Assembly (NCBI GenBank): GCA_030704615.1
Contig: CM060734.1
Coordinates: 1,986,001 to 2,046,000, forward strand
DNA length: 60,000 nt
Direction of reading: 5' to 3'
From: Takakia lepidozioides
Taxonomy: Eukaryota; Streptophyta; Takakiopsida; Takakiales; Takakiaceae
A program made the position numbers and the translations under genes. The notes under the pieces are model-generated. The model had not been told where the DNA came from. It saw only the letters and a list, made by a program, of their open reading frames with translations, and did no database searches. Below are positions 43,626 to 54,331 of the stretch, piece by piece; the stretch's first letter is position 1; every line of letters starts with the position of its first letter.

Positions 43626-44819
43626 TTACCAGTCATAAATCGTCGGAGAATTCGGCTGTGCTTTGTCGAACTTGTCTGAGCCTACGGCCTTCATATCTTT
43701 GTTGCTTCCTGGTTGAAAGACACTCCGCCAGACGTTGTGTTTCGCTCTTCTGACTGCACAAAACCGAAGACAAAACTGAGGATTTTGGTATCCGCAAGCA
43801 GGAAAGCCTATTATCAGGTATATTGAGAAATTCTGGCTGCACATGTATAAGTTCATGGATTGACATCATTTACAACAAGAATATGTTACAGTGAGTTGCA
43901 AATCGTCAACGAAATAATATTCCAAACTATTATGAAGTACACTAGTATGTATACCCCGACAACAACTCTCGAAGGAATCTCAGGAGCCACACCTTCGATA
44001 ACCAGACATCACAACCAAACTGTATCAACAACTAAAAGTTCTACACGCGGAAATGCGACCAGGTGGAAGAAGTAACTTGGGAAAAAGACACTCACGACTA
44101 GGAGAGGCGACCGACGGAGAGATGGGAGGGCTAGATCCGAAACTTCCAGGAGATGATAGTGGAGATTCGGTATCCAAGGAACTCAAAATAGGAGGCTTCT
44201 TAATCTCTATACTTTCTGTCAAACGACGGGCCTCATTTTGGGAGTTCTGGAATTCTCCACTGAGGCGGCGATCCATCGATCTTTTCGCCGCATCTGCAAC
44301 AGATTAACGCAAGAGTTATAAGTGATCGGTATGTAAGATCTCTGCAGGCCAAAAGATCCAAATTCTAGGAATGTGCTCTTGATCCTTTGAGTCTATCTTA
44401 ACGTGCACATAGTACTTCCAGTCGGGTCCATTGGTCCCAAAATGTCGAACCTGTCAAAGCACATAAGACACACGCAACATATTCTGTAAAGCTGGTCGTA
44501 GGAACTAAAAATACCGCAAAGTGCCTCAACAAATTGCATTGTTCGAGACAAAACTTGTCACAACAAGTAATCAACCCGAGTGGACTCTGACCCAACTGAC
44601 CTTCGTGGTCCAGTCTAAGTGAGAACGTATCCTCGCTCGATCAAGAAACTACAGAACTCAGACACGCAAAGAGGATTAGCTGGAATCAGTACCGTCTGAC
44701 AAAGACGTAACATCAGCAGGCAGAGTGACACTTTTCCTAAGCTTCGTCAGGCCGCTCAAGCCATCCTCAGGCTTGGGACCTGCAACAACATCGTCCCAGA
44801 GCTTGTCAAGCAGCCCCAT
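43626..44819 (-). CDS. Dormancy/auxin-associated (DRM1/ARP) family protein, 3 exons
   Basis: Exons 44819-44693, 44293-44096 and 43753-43626 splice in frame to 150 aa. Introns have good borders (CAGACG|GTACTG, GTTGCAG|AT, CTAGTC|GTGAGT, TTGTGCAG|TC). The N-terminus MGLLDKLWDDVVAGPKPEDG is the family hallmark. The middle is Ser/Pro-rich (SSPGSFGSSPPISPSVASPS) and the C-terminal exon has NVWRSVFQPGSN and NSPTIYDW, matching the conserved end that relatives usually extend with LYSG. These plant proteins accumulate in growth arrest, dormancy and stress; their biochemical role is unknown. TAA overlaps a strong donor-like TG|GTAAGT, so an extra 3' exon is possible. Just before ATG, (GTT)n-GCAG looks like a 3' splice site, hinting at a 5' UTR intron. 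Confidence 0.85.
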
Positions 44820-47217
44820 TCTGCAACAACAACAACAACACGCAGCTTGCGCCTTCAAATCCTTTGGCAAGAAGCGAGTACGAGGAAGAGGGCAGAGTAG
44901 GAAAGATAAGTATCGCACCTCGTCTAGTATGGCCTTCCGTTTTACCGCCATAATCTACTTCGGTAAGATAATGCCACAGGTATTGCAGGAGTAACTTGAG
45001 CCGGACGTTCCGGTATCCTACCGATAGTCCCCGTAGCCAAGATCACGAGGGCGGCGCGGCTGCTCCAACCAACGGGGAGAACCGGCAGCTAGTTACATGC
45101 TAGCCGACTGATTCCGAGGATTTCCGAGTGAAAATTGAAACCTTCGGAAATTTACCGAGTATGTTCACATAGGAAATTGACTATTGCAGTTACCATTAAG
45201 GGGAAGCAACCGACTCCCCAACCCACTTAGCCGGTTGGTTCTCAGAATGAGGGGCCATTGGCTGGTTCAACTGAAATTATATCCCGGACGCTGGGCTGCT
45301 CCATTCCGGTACCCGAACGTAACTCGGCCATCCCCAGCACCGATTACATCCCGTTCCCGGTCACCATATCAACCCTATCACGCTAGATCTAACGGCTGTC
45401 GGCATAGGCGACGGCATGGAGCCGGCTTCCCGGGCGCCAGCACCGTGCACGGGTTGCTGTACCAGGAAACTCGCCGGGGGGCTTCGTGGCCAGCAGTTGT
45501 GTGTTCGAATACCGACCAGATCCAGAAGTTTGGCAGTACCACAATCTTTTGGTCCACAAATTGAACATGGATCACCGCTGTTTGTCACGACTTGCCTCGA
45601 TCGATTATTCTTCATTTTCCCGGCGGGTAGATATTATTCTTTGCATGCTGTAAAAATGACAAACGGAGGTAGGGTATGCGTCACGGGGCATGGGCTCGCC
45701 CTTGCCGCGTCACCACCAACGCCCGTTCTCGCGCCCCGTGGCATCCCGTAAAGCTGGGAGCTTGTTTACGCTAAAAATACCGAAGTTTCCGTACTGCAGT
45801 CCGATCGAGAAGATCTGACGCTTTTGGCGAGGTAGGAGTTCCTTTACGTCGTACGTACACTAAAGGCACGACTGGATACAGTATTTAAGTTTCTTTCGAC
45901 GTGAAGGTCCTTGTTGGTAAGATTAAGGGCCGGGTTCCGTGGGCACTCGCAAACGCCCCCCAAGCAAGCGCCCCCTCGGAGGGAATCGCCCCTTAATAAG
46001 TTTTGGATGAAAATATCACAAATCATTCTATCTCTTAAAATTTAACTTTAAGTTTGGATGGAAAATCAGTCCGTAAGTCTGCGGGCCCAGCTATAGGAAA
46101 AGACAAAGGTGTCAGTTAGGGGCAATGCCCCGTAACTCATGGGCCCTTGTGAAGGGACGACTTTTTTTGTACCAAGCCCAAGGGTCCAATGTCATCCAAG
46201 TCAGAATGCATTTTTTTTCCGCAGACCCTACGACCAGATTTGAACCGGAGACCTTTCCCCTTGTATCTCTCCTCTCGAGGCTCCAACTTTTCGGGAATTT
46301 CCAACTACCCAAAGTACTTCAAATTCCACATCTCCCACACTGCAGGTCCAAAAATCATGAGACCAAGCCCATGCACCCCTCCTCATTGAGGGTTTTCCAA
46401 TGGTACCAAGCACCAGGGCTGGGGCCTTGCGGTTAGGGACATCTCAAATCTACAAAACAAAACAAAACAAAACAAAACGTCTCGCTTCATACATTGATTC
46501 CATGGGGGCGCCCCTTAGGGTATATGCTATTTGGACCAATAGCGCCTCACTAATCCTGGGGCGATTCATGGGGGGACGCTTGCAGCTGCCCATGGAACCC
46601 GGCTCTATATTTACTGTGTAGCATGTAGACAAGGAGGGGAAAATTTCTGAAAGACATTGATTGATAGTAAACAAGAACAAGGACATCATCTTCATCATGA
46701 AAGGTGAGGAGCATCAGAAAATTTTGACTAAAAATTTTCTCAGGAGTAGGATCTTGCTGGCACATGTGCTCAGCCGCAAATGTGGTCTCAACTCAAATAA
46801 GCCTAAGATTGAACTGAGTCTGATCAGCAAACAGCCTAAGAACTGCCTTTCTGGATAGAAAGATGCGAATGAGTTGAAAACTCTTATACCTCTGCGCGTC
46901 GATACTGATGAGCTACTCCATAGATAACATCATACTGAGTCAGATGTGATCTAGCAATGGGTTCTGAAGCAACTGGTGCGAGTGCGAGTCGTACTTTTCC
47001 TGGAAAGATTTTGCGTACTGGTTTCTTGCGCTAGCAGTAAATTGACTCCTCGCAAGGTGCATACTGGAGCCCTGTCATGTTGCTCGCTAGGGTGCAAAAA
47101 GAAGAGGAACTGGTGCTGAACTGGTGCAGACACCTTAGGCCTTACGAGCAGCAAGCGCTTTGTAAGTTTTGTCACTACTAACAAAATTCGGAGTCACTGA
47201 TTGACTGCTCAACAACG
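44820..47217. other. Region between the DRM1/ARP and DHODH genes
   Basis: Should hold the DRM1/ARP promoter and 5' UTR on the minus strand and the DHODH 3' UTR near 47.2 kb. A CAA/GTT microsatellite sits at 44823-44840 and (AAAAC)n at 46449-46478. A tRNA-like B-box word (minus strand GGTTCAAATCTGG, 46234-46246) is isolated. No other gene recognised. Confidence 0.45.
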
Positions 47218-50200
47218 TCAGCTCCGATGGTCAGCCCCTACAGCATCACCAGCTGACTTGAAGCCGTCACGCTCCAGACATTCAGCCAACTCAGCCTGCA
47301 TCCCCAAGCTCATGCAGATAAAACAAAGTTCTCTTTCCAGATACTATAATAGCAGAACGTTGCACAACATGCAGTTAGGGACACTCACTTGTTCTAGCAT
47401 AACCAAGTGAGAAAACTTGAACTACACTGAAACTCTTACATGATTTTTTATCTTTGTGACCTGGACACATACCTTGATGCGTGGCAAAATGGCTGGGCCT
47501 TCAAAAGCAAATGCAGTGTACAGCTGCACCAAGGAGGCACCGGCCCGTATCTTCAAGTATGCATCCTCCCCACTGTCACCATTTCATAAGCAAGCACCAT
47601 CAACTTAAAAGTACCCACTGCCTGTAGATTCTGGCCTGAAGTGCCAGAGGGTGCCAGTTTCTTAAAATGAAACTTCATCATCATCAACAGATTTGGCTTG
47701 TTGACTTATGGAACAGCTCCTGTTGAAGGAGGGTAACACAGGTCTATTACTTTCTACAAATCCAGCCTTCTCATTTACCAGCTGAAAATGGTCTGAGCTG
47801 ATGCAAACACGAGTCAGGCAGAGCAGGTTTCCTCGGCCTGGTTGAAACAATAGACCTGGCTCCAGGTGGTATTAAGTCAGAAACTTTGATGATCTTCCCC
47901 ACATCTGCAGCATATGGGGACCCTTACATAAGTTTCTAGATTGAGCATGAAAAAGGAAGTGAATCACAGACTCTTTTGTTAATCCAAAATTTGGATGAGA
48001 AATACCTGAAAATGCCTCCGACACCTATCAGTGGAATCTTTCCCTGTTCATGACAGCAATACACAACGCCATACATGATGAGAGGCCAAACACAGTGGGG
48101 CCTTGCTGAGAAGACATGGACCATAGAATCTTTCATGCTTCATTGCATGCCAGTCTGGGTTTGTTCCGAACGGTGAACAACTGGTTGCTTTGACCATTAT
48201 CTGCAAGCAAGTTGAAAACAATGCATAGGCCCTACCTTATAAATTGAAGCTGGAAAAAGACCCTGGACAGTGTCAAGAAACTCCCAAAACTGACGACGTG
48301 ATACGGTCACTTCATAGCCAAGCCTGGTTGCTGACGAGTATCTGGAAGCACCATGCAAACGCTACCTATGGATTAGGGCTGAAAAAAGATCCCGACAGTC
48401 TGGAAACTCACAGAACTGACAAGACAAACATACCCTTGTGAGCTGATACATGTCTCTCAGAACTTCGGTAGACAATTTAGAGAGCGGTTTTCCACTAAGC
48501 CCACCAATCTCCTCAGCATGTACCACACCCAGCACGGCATCTGGTCTTGCTGTTGTTGTGTTGGATATCACCTGCAATTCCATCTCCACCTTATTAAAAT
48601 CCCTGTGCGACAAGGATGTTTACACAGCACGATATTTACATCATTTAACACAAGCATAAAACAGTTGTTCGCATTCTACTTGTTGGACTAGGTAGTCAGG
48701 CCATAGTAACCTTTTGACCTTCAGTCCACGAATGATAGCACCAAACGTTCACTGTGCCTCAAAAGACTCAAAGCTCTATTTCTGGGAGGGTTTATTTCTA
48801 CAAGTAGCACAGGAATATATCTGAGTATATTTTCCTCTTTCCCCAATAGGTTGTGACAAGCTATAATTAGAGCTGTAATTAGACGAGGACATGTCCCACC
48901 CGAGAAATGGGTCAATATAAAGCAGTATATTACACACAAACACTGGAGACCACGATCTTACCAGCCCATCCAGCCGTAATGTCAGAGCCACCTGCACATA
49001 ATGAAGAGGCAAACACAGCAAGCCAAAGATTAAATAGTGTGACAAGCTTTACGACAAAAGCAGGCAACTCTATATATGAAGCTGGCAAACACGCAACAAC
49101 TCTGCCCTTTTGGAAGAATGGCAATACTGAGACTTGGCCATTTTTTGGAGAATAAAAGAGAGGATTGCAAGTCGTGAATCTAGTACTGTAAGGCATATAC
49201 CGCAGCAATGTCAGAAAGGTCCTGCTTTGACAAATCTGGGGCAATCTTCACTAATAGTGGAGGGGGTCCTTCTTCTCCCCACTGCATTTCATCCCGGGCA
49301 GCCAAAACCTGTAATATATAGAGAGAGCCACAAGAGGAAGTCAGACATGCAGTATCCACAACAGCTGCCATAAGACAGGAGATTAGAACAGCCACTTACA
49401 GCTAGTCATTTCGTAGACTTCAAACAGCATTTGAGAGAGTTGCTGGAAGGCATGGAAGCCCTGCATCCAAGTAGAACTCTCTCGAGGGTACAAACATTTA
49501 TTTCCAGATAGTAGTAAGTACACCTCATCCTGCTAGCATACTGCAAAGTACCTATTTTGAAAGACAATAGAAGCCTGAGACACACCTTTTTTATGAGATC
49601 CTGAAGCTGTTTTCTCCCCTGTAGCTTGCGCAATCCTGGAGTATTAGGAGACGAAATGTTTATAACCTACATGTACTCCCCCAACCCAACCAGGCCTCTA
49701 TTCAGCACAACAGGCAGATGCACATGCAGATGACCCAACAGCTAGATGGACACTATCTGTATGAAGATCACAGATGTAAAATTCTTGTTCAGATTGTCAA
49801 CCAGAAACCTTTATCTGAAAATCCTCAAAAGAAAGCTTAGAAGAGGTAGCAAATGACTTATGGGCCAGATGCAACACACCATGTAGTCGGCATATTGTGA
49901 CAGCGTGTGCACTCCTTGCACATAATCAGCAGCTGCATCTTCACTAGTTTTGTTCTTCCCCAGGTTAACTCCCAACATGCCTGGCCCTGCTTTCCCCCCT
50001 AGCCGGGTTTCCATTTGTGAATCTGAGGAAGGTTCCATGGTTGACTCTGCAAGCCTTCGCTTCCCATGCTGTGCCCCAAGCCGCTTTGCCACAGCTACAA
50101 TACCTTCACTGTTGAAACCGTAGCGATTGATTATGGCCCTAAATCATTGAAAAATACACCCGAATGGTTAGATTTGAGGAGTTTACCAACTGTCATAATT

Positions 50201-52234
50201 GCCGAAGCTCACTTAACATGTGAAGGAGCTTTAGACACAAAATTGGTAGGCTGCTAACTCTAGGAAAATAACGTGGAGATATTTTTCAAACCAGGGTTCA
50301 GATTTTGCTCTCTCAATAGATGGACACTGATCAACAGTTTTTACAGAATTGGGCTTACATCTCTGATAAAAAACCGGACAGGCATAGCCCTCGTTTGCAT
50401 TTCATGCAGGGTGAGCTAGAATGTCATGAGCAGTTAGCAGTTGGCTCCTATTGTAGCATGTTAGCCTATGTACGTTATTGGTTTTGAAATGCATGAGTTC
50501 ATTTAGACCTGTAGGCAAAGGAAAGGTACATGGAGTTCATACATCGAACTCCAGATCCACCCGTGCCATATGATTGCAATGCCACACTTGGCATAGGCTG
50601 AGCCTGCCACCTTACACTAGTAGGAATCCTGGATTTTACGGGTCATTTTACGACTGGAAACCCACTCTCTGAAGGAACTAGGAAGAAAGCCAAAGATTTA
50701 GGCATCCAAACAACAAGAGCAATAAGGGTTGCAGATTGAGAAAAAAGTAGAAACATACTTGCTTACCCCTGTTCCTGCAAACGGAAAACGCGAGGCTTTG
50801 GATTTCCCTCCTGCGGCACCGGAGTAACGGAGCCCACCTCCATAAAGCCAAATCCTAGTCCTAGCAACCCCTCTACTGCCTCTGCATTCTTGTCAAACCC
50901 TGCCGCCAGTCCCACAGGATTGGCAAACATGCGGCCCCACACCTCAATCTGCAAAATATAGGGGTCCGGTCTCATCTCCCGAGGAACTAGACCGTGTGCT
51001 GCTGCCCATATTGCTAGCCTGTGCGCATCCTCTGCCTCAAGCAATCTAAAAAGTGGGTTCAGCAGATCAACCGCCTGAAATGCCCATGTACTGCAAAGCA
51101 ATGGAACCTCAGTCAGGTCCTCATTAAACCTGTAGTGACAGATGAGACCAGCTGGAATTCTTCAACTTATCACATGCAAGGCTTAACTTGTTTTTCACTC
51201 ACCCTTTTCTCAGCTCCGCTGGCAGGGAGGATATCCTCTAGCAGGAGAGATAAAACCCTGGAAGAGTAGTTGATTCTAAGGGGCACAATTGCTACTTAAA
51301 GGCATACACCCCAGAGGCCTCAAAACCCTAATCCAGACTCAGACCATTGCTGACCAGTAAATACGGCCCTGAAAGCCCGGTCTGATGACCACTTAAAAAT
51401 GTAATAGACAAGAACAAAAATGTCTACTGCTTCATCTTGACATCCAAACCTGATCGTAGCCTCATCAGAGGTGCCCACATATGCCCCAGCCGCAATAACT
51501 GATCCTAGGACTGTCCCTGTCAGCAATCGCCTCTGCCAACCAAAGCATAGTCTTAGTTCACGGATAGGTTATCACTAGGCCGTGTAGGGAAGAAGGTCAA
51601 GCTTCAACTGCCAAGAGGGCCTATTTAACATGCTGGAGACTGAGAAAAGGCAAGGCAAGTACCAAACAGGTCATTTTTTTAATGGGTTCCACGGAAAAGA
51701 TTCCTGTGTAATGAAAGCTGAGAGCTGAGAGTCAAGAAGCTCCTTTTTCTCTCACGGAATGGACTTCAGTGCACATAAGAGATACGCAATCCAAACCTCA
51801 ACGCTATGTTTCATGTCTCTCTCCAAATTTCTATCATAACTGAAGCCAAAATATAGGGGGTTTTCGCTCTTGGCGCTTACTTAACAAAGCAGAAATTAAA
51901 ATTTCCATAATATCGCATCAAAGGAGTATGTCTCTCTGTGGCAGACTGTGTTCGTCAGCTCCGTTTATTGCAAAATTCCAGCTTGGAAGGAAAAGGTTCT
52001 GCCGAGCAAGCAACTTAAGAGCCACAGGGTGAAGTGGAATACAGCCCACCCAGCGAGGATCACAAGAGTGATAGTGCCAGAATAAAATCATACCCAAGTG
52101 AGGCGAGACTTGGGAGGTAACTGAGAATGTGATGATGAAGGCGTGTGTATGCCTGCAATCCGACGTCCTCGCCCCCTAGCTGCTGCTTGCCATACATCCC
52201 CTGATCGACGCAAGCGGGCTGCCACACCCGCCAT
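47218..52234 (-). CDS. PYRD: Dihydroorotate dehydrogenase (quinone), mitochondrial, 12 exons
   Basis: Class 2 DHODH oxidises dihydroorotate to orotate with FMN, passing electrons to ubiquinone at the inner mitochondrial membrane. Exons: 52234-52094, 51532-51450, 51257-51203, 51074-50767, 50138-49880, 49666-49586, 49308-49201, 48991-48962, 48571-48434, 48043-48006, 47572-47473, 47295-47218. They join in frame to 472 aa (Arabidopsis is about 460), all with GT-AG introns. Exon 1 gives an Arg-rich presequence ([15 protein letters not shown]), exon 2 a hydrophobic anchor. Later: [56 protein letters not shown] with the class 2 catalytic Ser, [31 protein letters not shown] and LVQLYT. Exon 8 encodes only 10 residues. 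No disabling change seen. The start is the first ATG of an open leader. Confidence 0.95.
48241..48430. repeat. Diverged duplication in DHODH intron 9
   Basis: The segment GAAGCTGGAAAAAGACCCTGG... at 48246 recurs as GGGCTGAAAAAAGATCCCGA... at 48377 with similar downstream words (AACTCCCAAAACTGACGA and AACTCACAGAACTGACAA). It ends about at the exon 9 donor. Confidence 0.5.
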
Positions 52235-52689
52235 ATCTCTTTTCTCCAGCTACTGCGCTCTGCCCTGTCCTACACTTGCCATACAACCTCCCCTTTTCTC
52301 TCTGCCTCTTTACCCCTCCCTGTGTCACTTCTTCTGCGGGAGTGTTCTTGCTTCAAGTTCGGAGGGTGTGGTGGCATATCCCACCGTGTGGGTTCTTTTT
52401 TTTTTTCTTTTTTTTTTCTCGAGGCATCTTCAGGGTAGGAATGAACCCTAATTGCACCAAATTTTCTAGGAGTAAATACGTAAATACCCGTGCCAGCCTT
52501 TCAAATAACATTGTTCCTTTACATAAAGCAAAGGCAACAACACAAATCTTGCTCTCCATTATGGATTGGGACTACCCGGGCTGCATGCGTAGCCCGGTCT
52601 ATTTTCTACTCACAGTTCGCTGGAATCTCCAACACGGTTCCATGTGTCAGGCCTCATGGCAATATGTAAGGGTTTAAAGTTCCCCAGCA
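52235..52689. other. DHODH 5' flank with long T run
   Basis: Includes the DHODH promoter side (minus sense). A T run at about 52397-52420 and pyrimidine-rich stretches are present; no clear TATA box. ORFs at 52143-52677 on the plus strand are antisense or low complexity. Confidence 0.35.
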
Positions 52690-53441
52690 AGGTTCCTATA
52701 TGAGAACATACTCACAAGATTTGGCTGTCCCTTGAAATTTATCAGTGACCAGGGAAGTCATTTCATTAATGAGACCATAGAACTATTGACTAAAGAGTTC
52801 ATGATTGTGCACAGGAAGAGTACAACCTATTACCCAGAGGGCAATGGGCAGGCAGAGGCCACCAACAAATACTATGCACTATCTTGGCTAAGATAGTCGA
52901 TGCAAACATAACAGACTGGGATACAAAGCTGTTGACAGCTTTGTGGTCATACAAGACTTTATATAAAGTCACCACCAAGTATACACCATTCCAATTAGTT
53001 TATGGTATGGAAGCTTTACTTCCAGTGGAATTCTTATTACCTACCATGAGAACTGAATGGGGAAGGATAATGGAATTGGAGGATTCAATTAAAGTAAGGA
53101 AACATGAATTATATCATGTGGAAGAAGTACTTTATGATGCAGCAGATAACATGACCAAAATTCAGATGAAGAGGAGGGATCAGTTTGATGAAGGTAAATT
53201 GAAGACTTTTAAGACGGGTGATTTGGTACTGTGGTTGCAGAAGAAGGGAAAGATTAAAGCTTCTAAGCTTAAGTCACCATGGAAAGGACCTTATGTCATA
53301 CAGAAGATGTATGATAACAACACAGCTATGTTACAAACCATTAACAAAGAGATGTTTGGTAGAGTCAATGCCAATAAGTTGAAGGGATACAGTGGTATCC
53401 ATGATAGACCATTGCAGCATGATTTGCATCTTGAAACATAG
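52690..53441 (+). pseudogene. Ty3/gypsy integrase fragment (G3), close relative of G1
   Basis: The first part reads YENILTRFGCPLKFISDQGS, HF and later STTYYPEGNGQAEATNK; a frameshift near 52870 then joins the 185-aa frame with [49 protein letters not shown] and RVNANKLKGYSGIHDR. The catalytic Asp of SDQGSHF and Glu are present, unlike G1. RT, RNase H and the integrase zinc finger are missing, so it starts truncated at about 52690. Confidence 0.85.
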
Positions 53442-53504
53442 ATGTAGTCACAGACTACACCGGTAACACCAACGGAGCATGAAGCACTTGTCGTAAAGCC
53501 GAAT

Positions 53505-54215
53505 GTGTATGACCATAGTAGAGAACACGGGTGTTCACACAGCCATCACAGCCCACCACAGTCTAACACAACATATCACAGCCCACCACAGCTTGACACA
53601 GCCTGTCACAGCCCAACACAGCCCACACAGGTTGCACAGTCCATAGGGTTAGTAACAGGTGGACACGAGTTAACGTCAGAAAACTGGCCAGTGAGTGTAA
53701 AGACAGTTTGGAAGTCAAACTCAGAGAATGTGCCACGCGGACAGAGGGAGACGGGAGAGTGTTTGAATTCAAACACGTGGCCTAATGGGCAAAGCACTCC
53801 GCATTGCATGTACTGCAATAACGACCGCCATCACACAAGAAGACAAACAGGGCCGTCAAAGTACCTACCCAGTACCTCAGCCGAAACTTATTACGAGCCC
53901 ATTAATGCATCAAGAGGACAGTTAACGGAACCATTTACGCATCCGGCAAAGGGGAACCTTTGCCACATATGTAGTCCTAGTGGTCATTCCAAGATGGAAT
54001 GTAAGCAGATTAAGGTAAAAAAAAGAAGTTACCTAATGAGGCAACGGCCAATCAGCAATGTGAATTTCGTGCAAGAGACTCCATTCAAGAAACAAGAACA
54101 AGAAATTAAAAAAGTTATGAGCGGAAGAGTAGGGGTCGTTCCGGATAACCAGTGTCTCGACGGGAGGGGCAATCAAAGCTATAGCTTTGTAGCTATGGCG
54201 GATTTTAATCAATAA
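53505..54215 (+). CDS. Post-integrase ORF with a CCHC knuckle
   Basis: A 236-aa uninterrupted frame begins 64 bp after the integrase stop. Its N-terminal 50 residues derive from a CACAGCCCACCACAG minisatellite (His/Ser/Pro-rich). Residues about 150-163 form CHICSPSGHSKMEC (CX2CX4HX4C), and an upstream CMYC...HH resembles a second partial site. The C-terminal third is Lys/Gln-rich. Extra ORFs after integrase occur in some plant gypsy lineages; I do not recognise this one. It could be an element-encoded RNA-binding protein or a displaced gag piece. Confidence 0.45.
   Translation: MYDHSREHGCSHSHHSPPQSNTTYHSPPQLDTACHSPTQPTQVAQSIGLVTGGHELTSENWPVSVKTVWKSNSENVPRGQRETGECLNSNTWPNGQSTPHCMYCNNDRHHTRRQTGPSKYLPSTSAETYYEPINASRGQLTEPFTHPAKGNLCHICSPSGHSKMECKQIKVKKRSYLMRQRPISNVNFVQETPFKKQEQEIKKVMSGRVGVVPDNQCLDGRGNQSYSFVAMADFNQ
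53536..53637. repeat. CACAGCCCACCACAG minisatellite
   Basis: About seven imperfect 10-15-bp units of CACAGCCCA(C)CACAG within the start of the post-integrase ORF. Confidence 0.8.
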
Positions 54216-54239
54216 AAGTATCATGGCCACTCACCCCTG

Positions 54240-54285
54240 TTCTAAATAATAATAATAAATAAAATAAAATAAAATAATCATTTTT
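54240..54285. repeat. (AAT)n/(AAAAT)n microsatellite
   Basis: Simple AT-rich repeat immediately upstream of the LINE-like 5' start, possibly a tail of an adjacent element. Confidence 0.8.
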
Positions 54286-54331
54286 TCTTTCGAAATGGAA
54301 ACACCGGACAGTGCAAAGATAGGATTGGGAA

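Noticed and set aside
46234-46246. tRNA or SINE internal promoter (B box GGTTCAAATCTGG, minus strand)
   Set aside because: No convincing A box at the right distance, no cloverleaf could be drawn, and the nearby (AAAAC)n tail has the wrong orientation.
49134-49373. Antisense ORFs within DHODH
   Set aside because: Shadows of exon 7 and intron sequence; the minus-strand exon chain is fully consistent.
52143-52677. Plus-strand ORFs over the DHODH start
   Set aside because: They overlap exon 1 antisense or run through a T tract; composition explains them.
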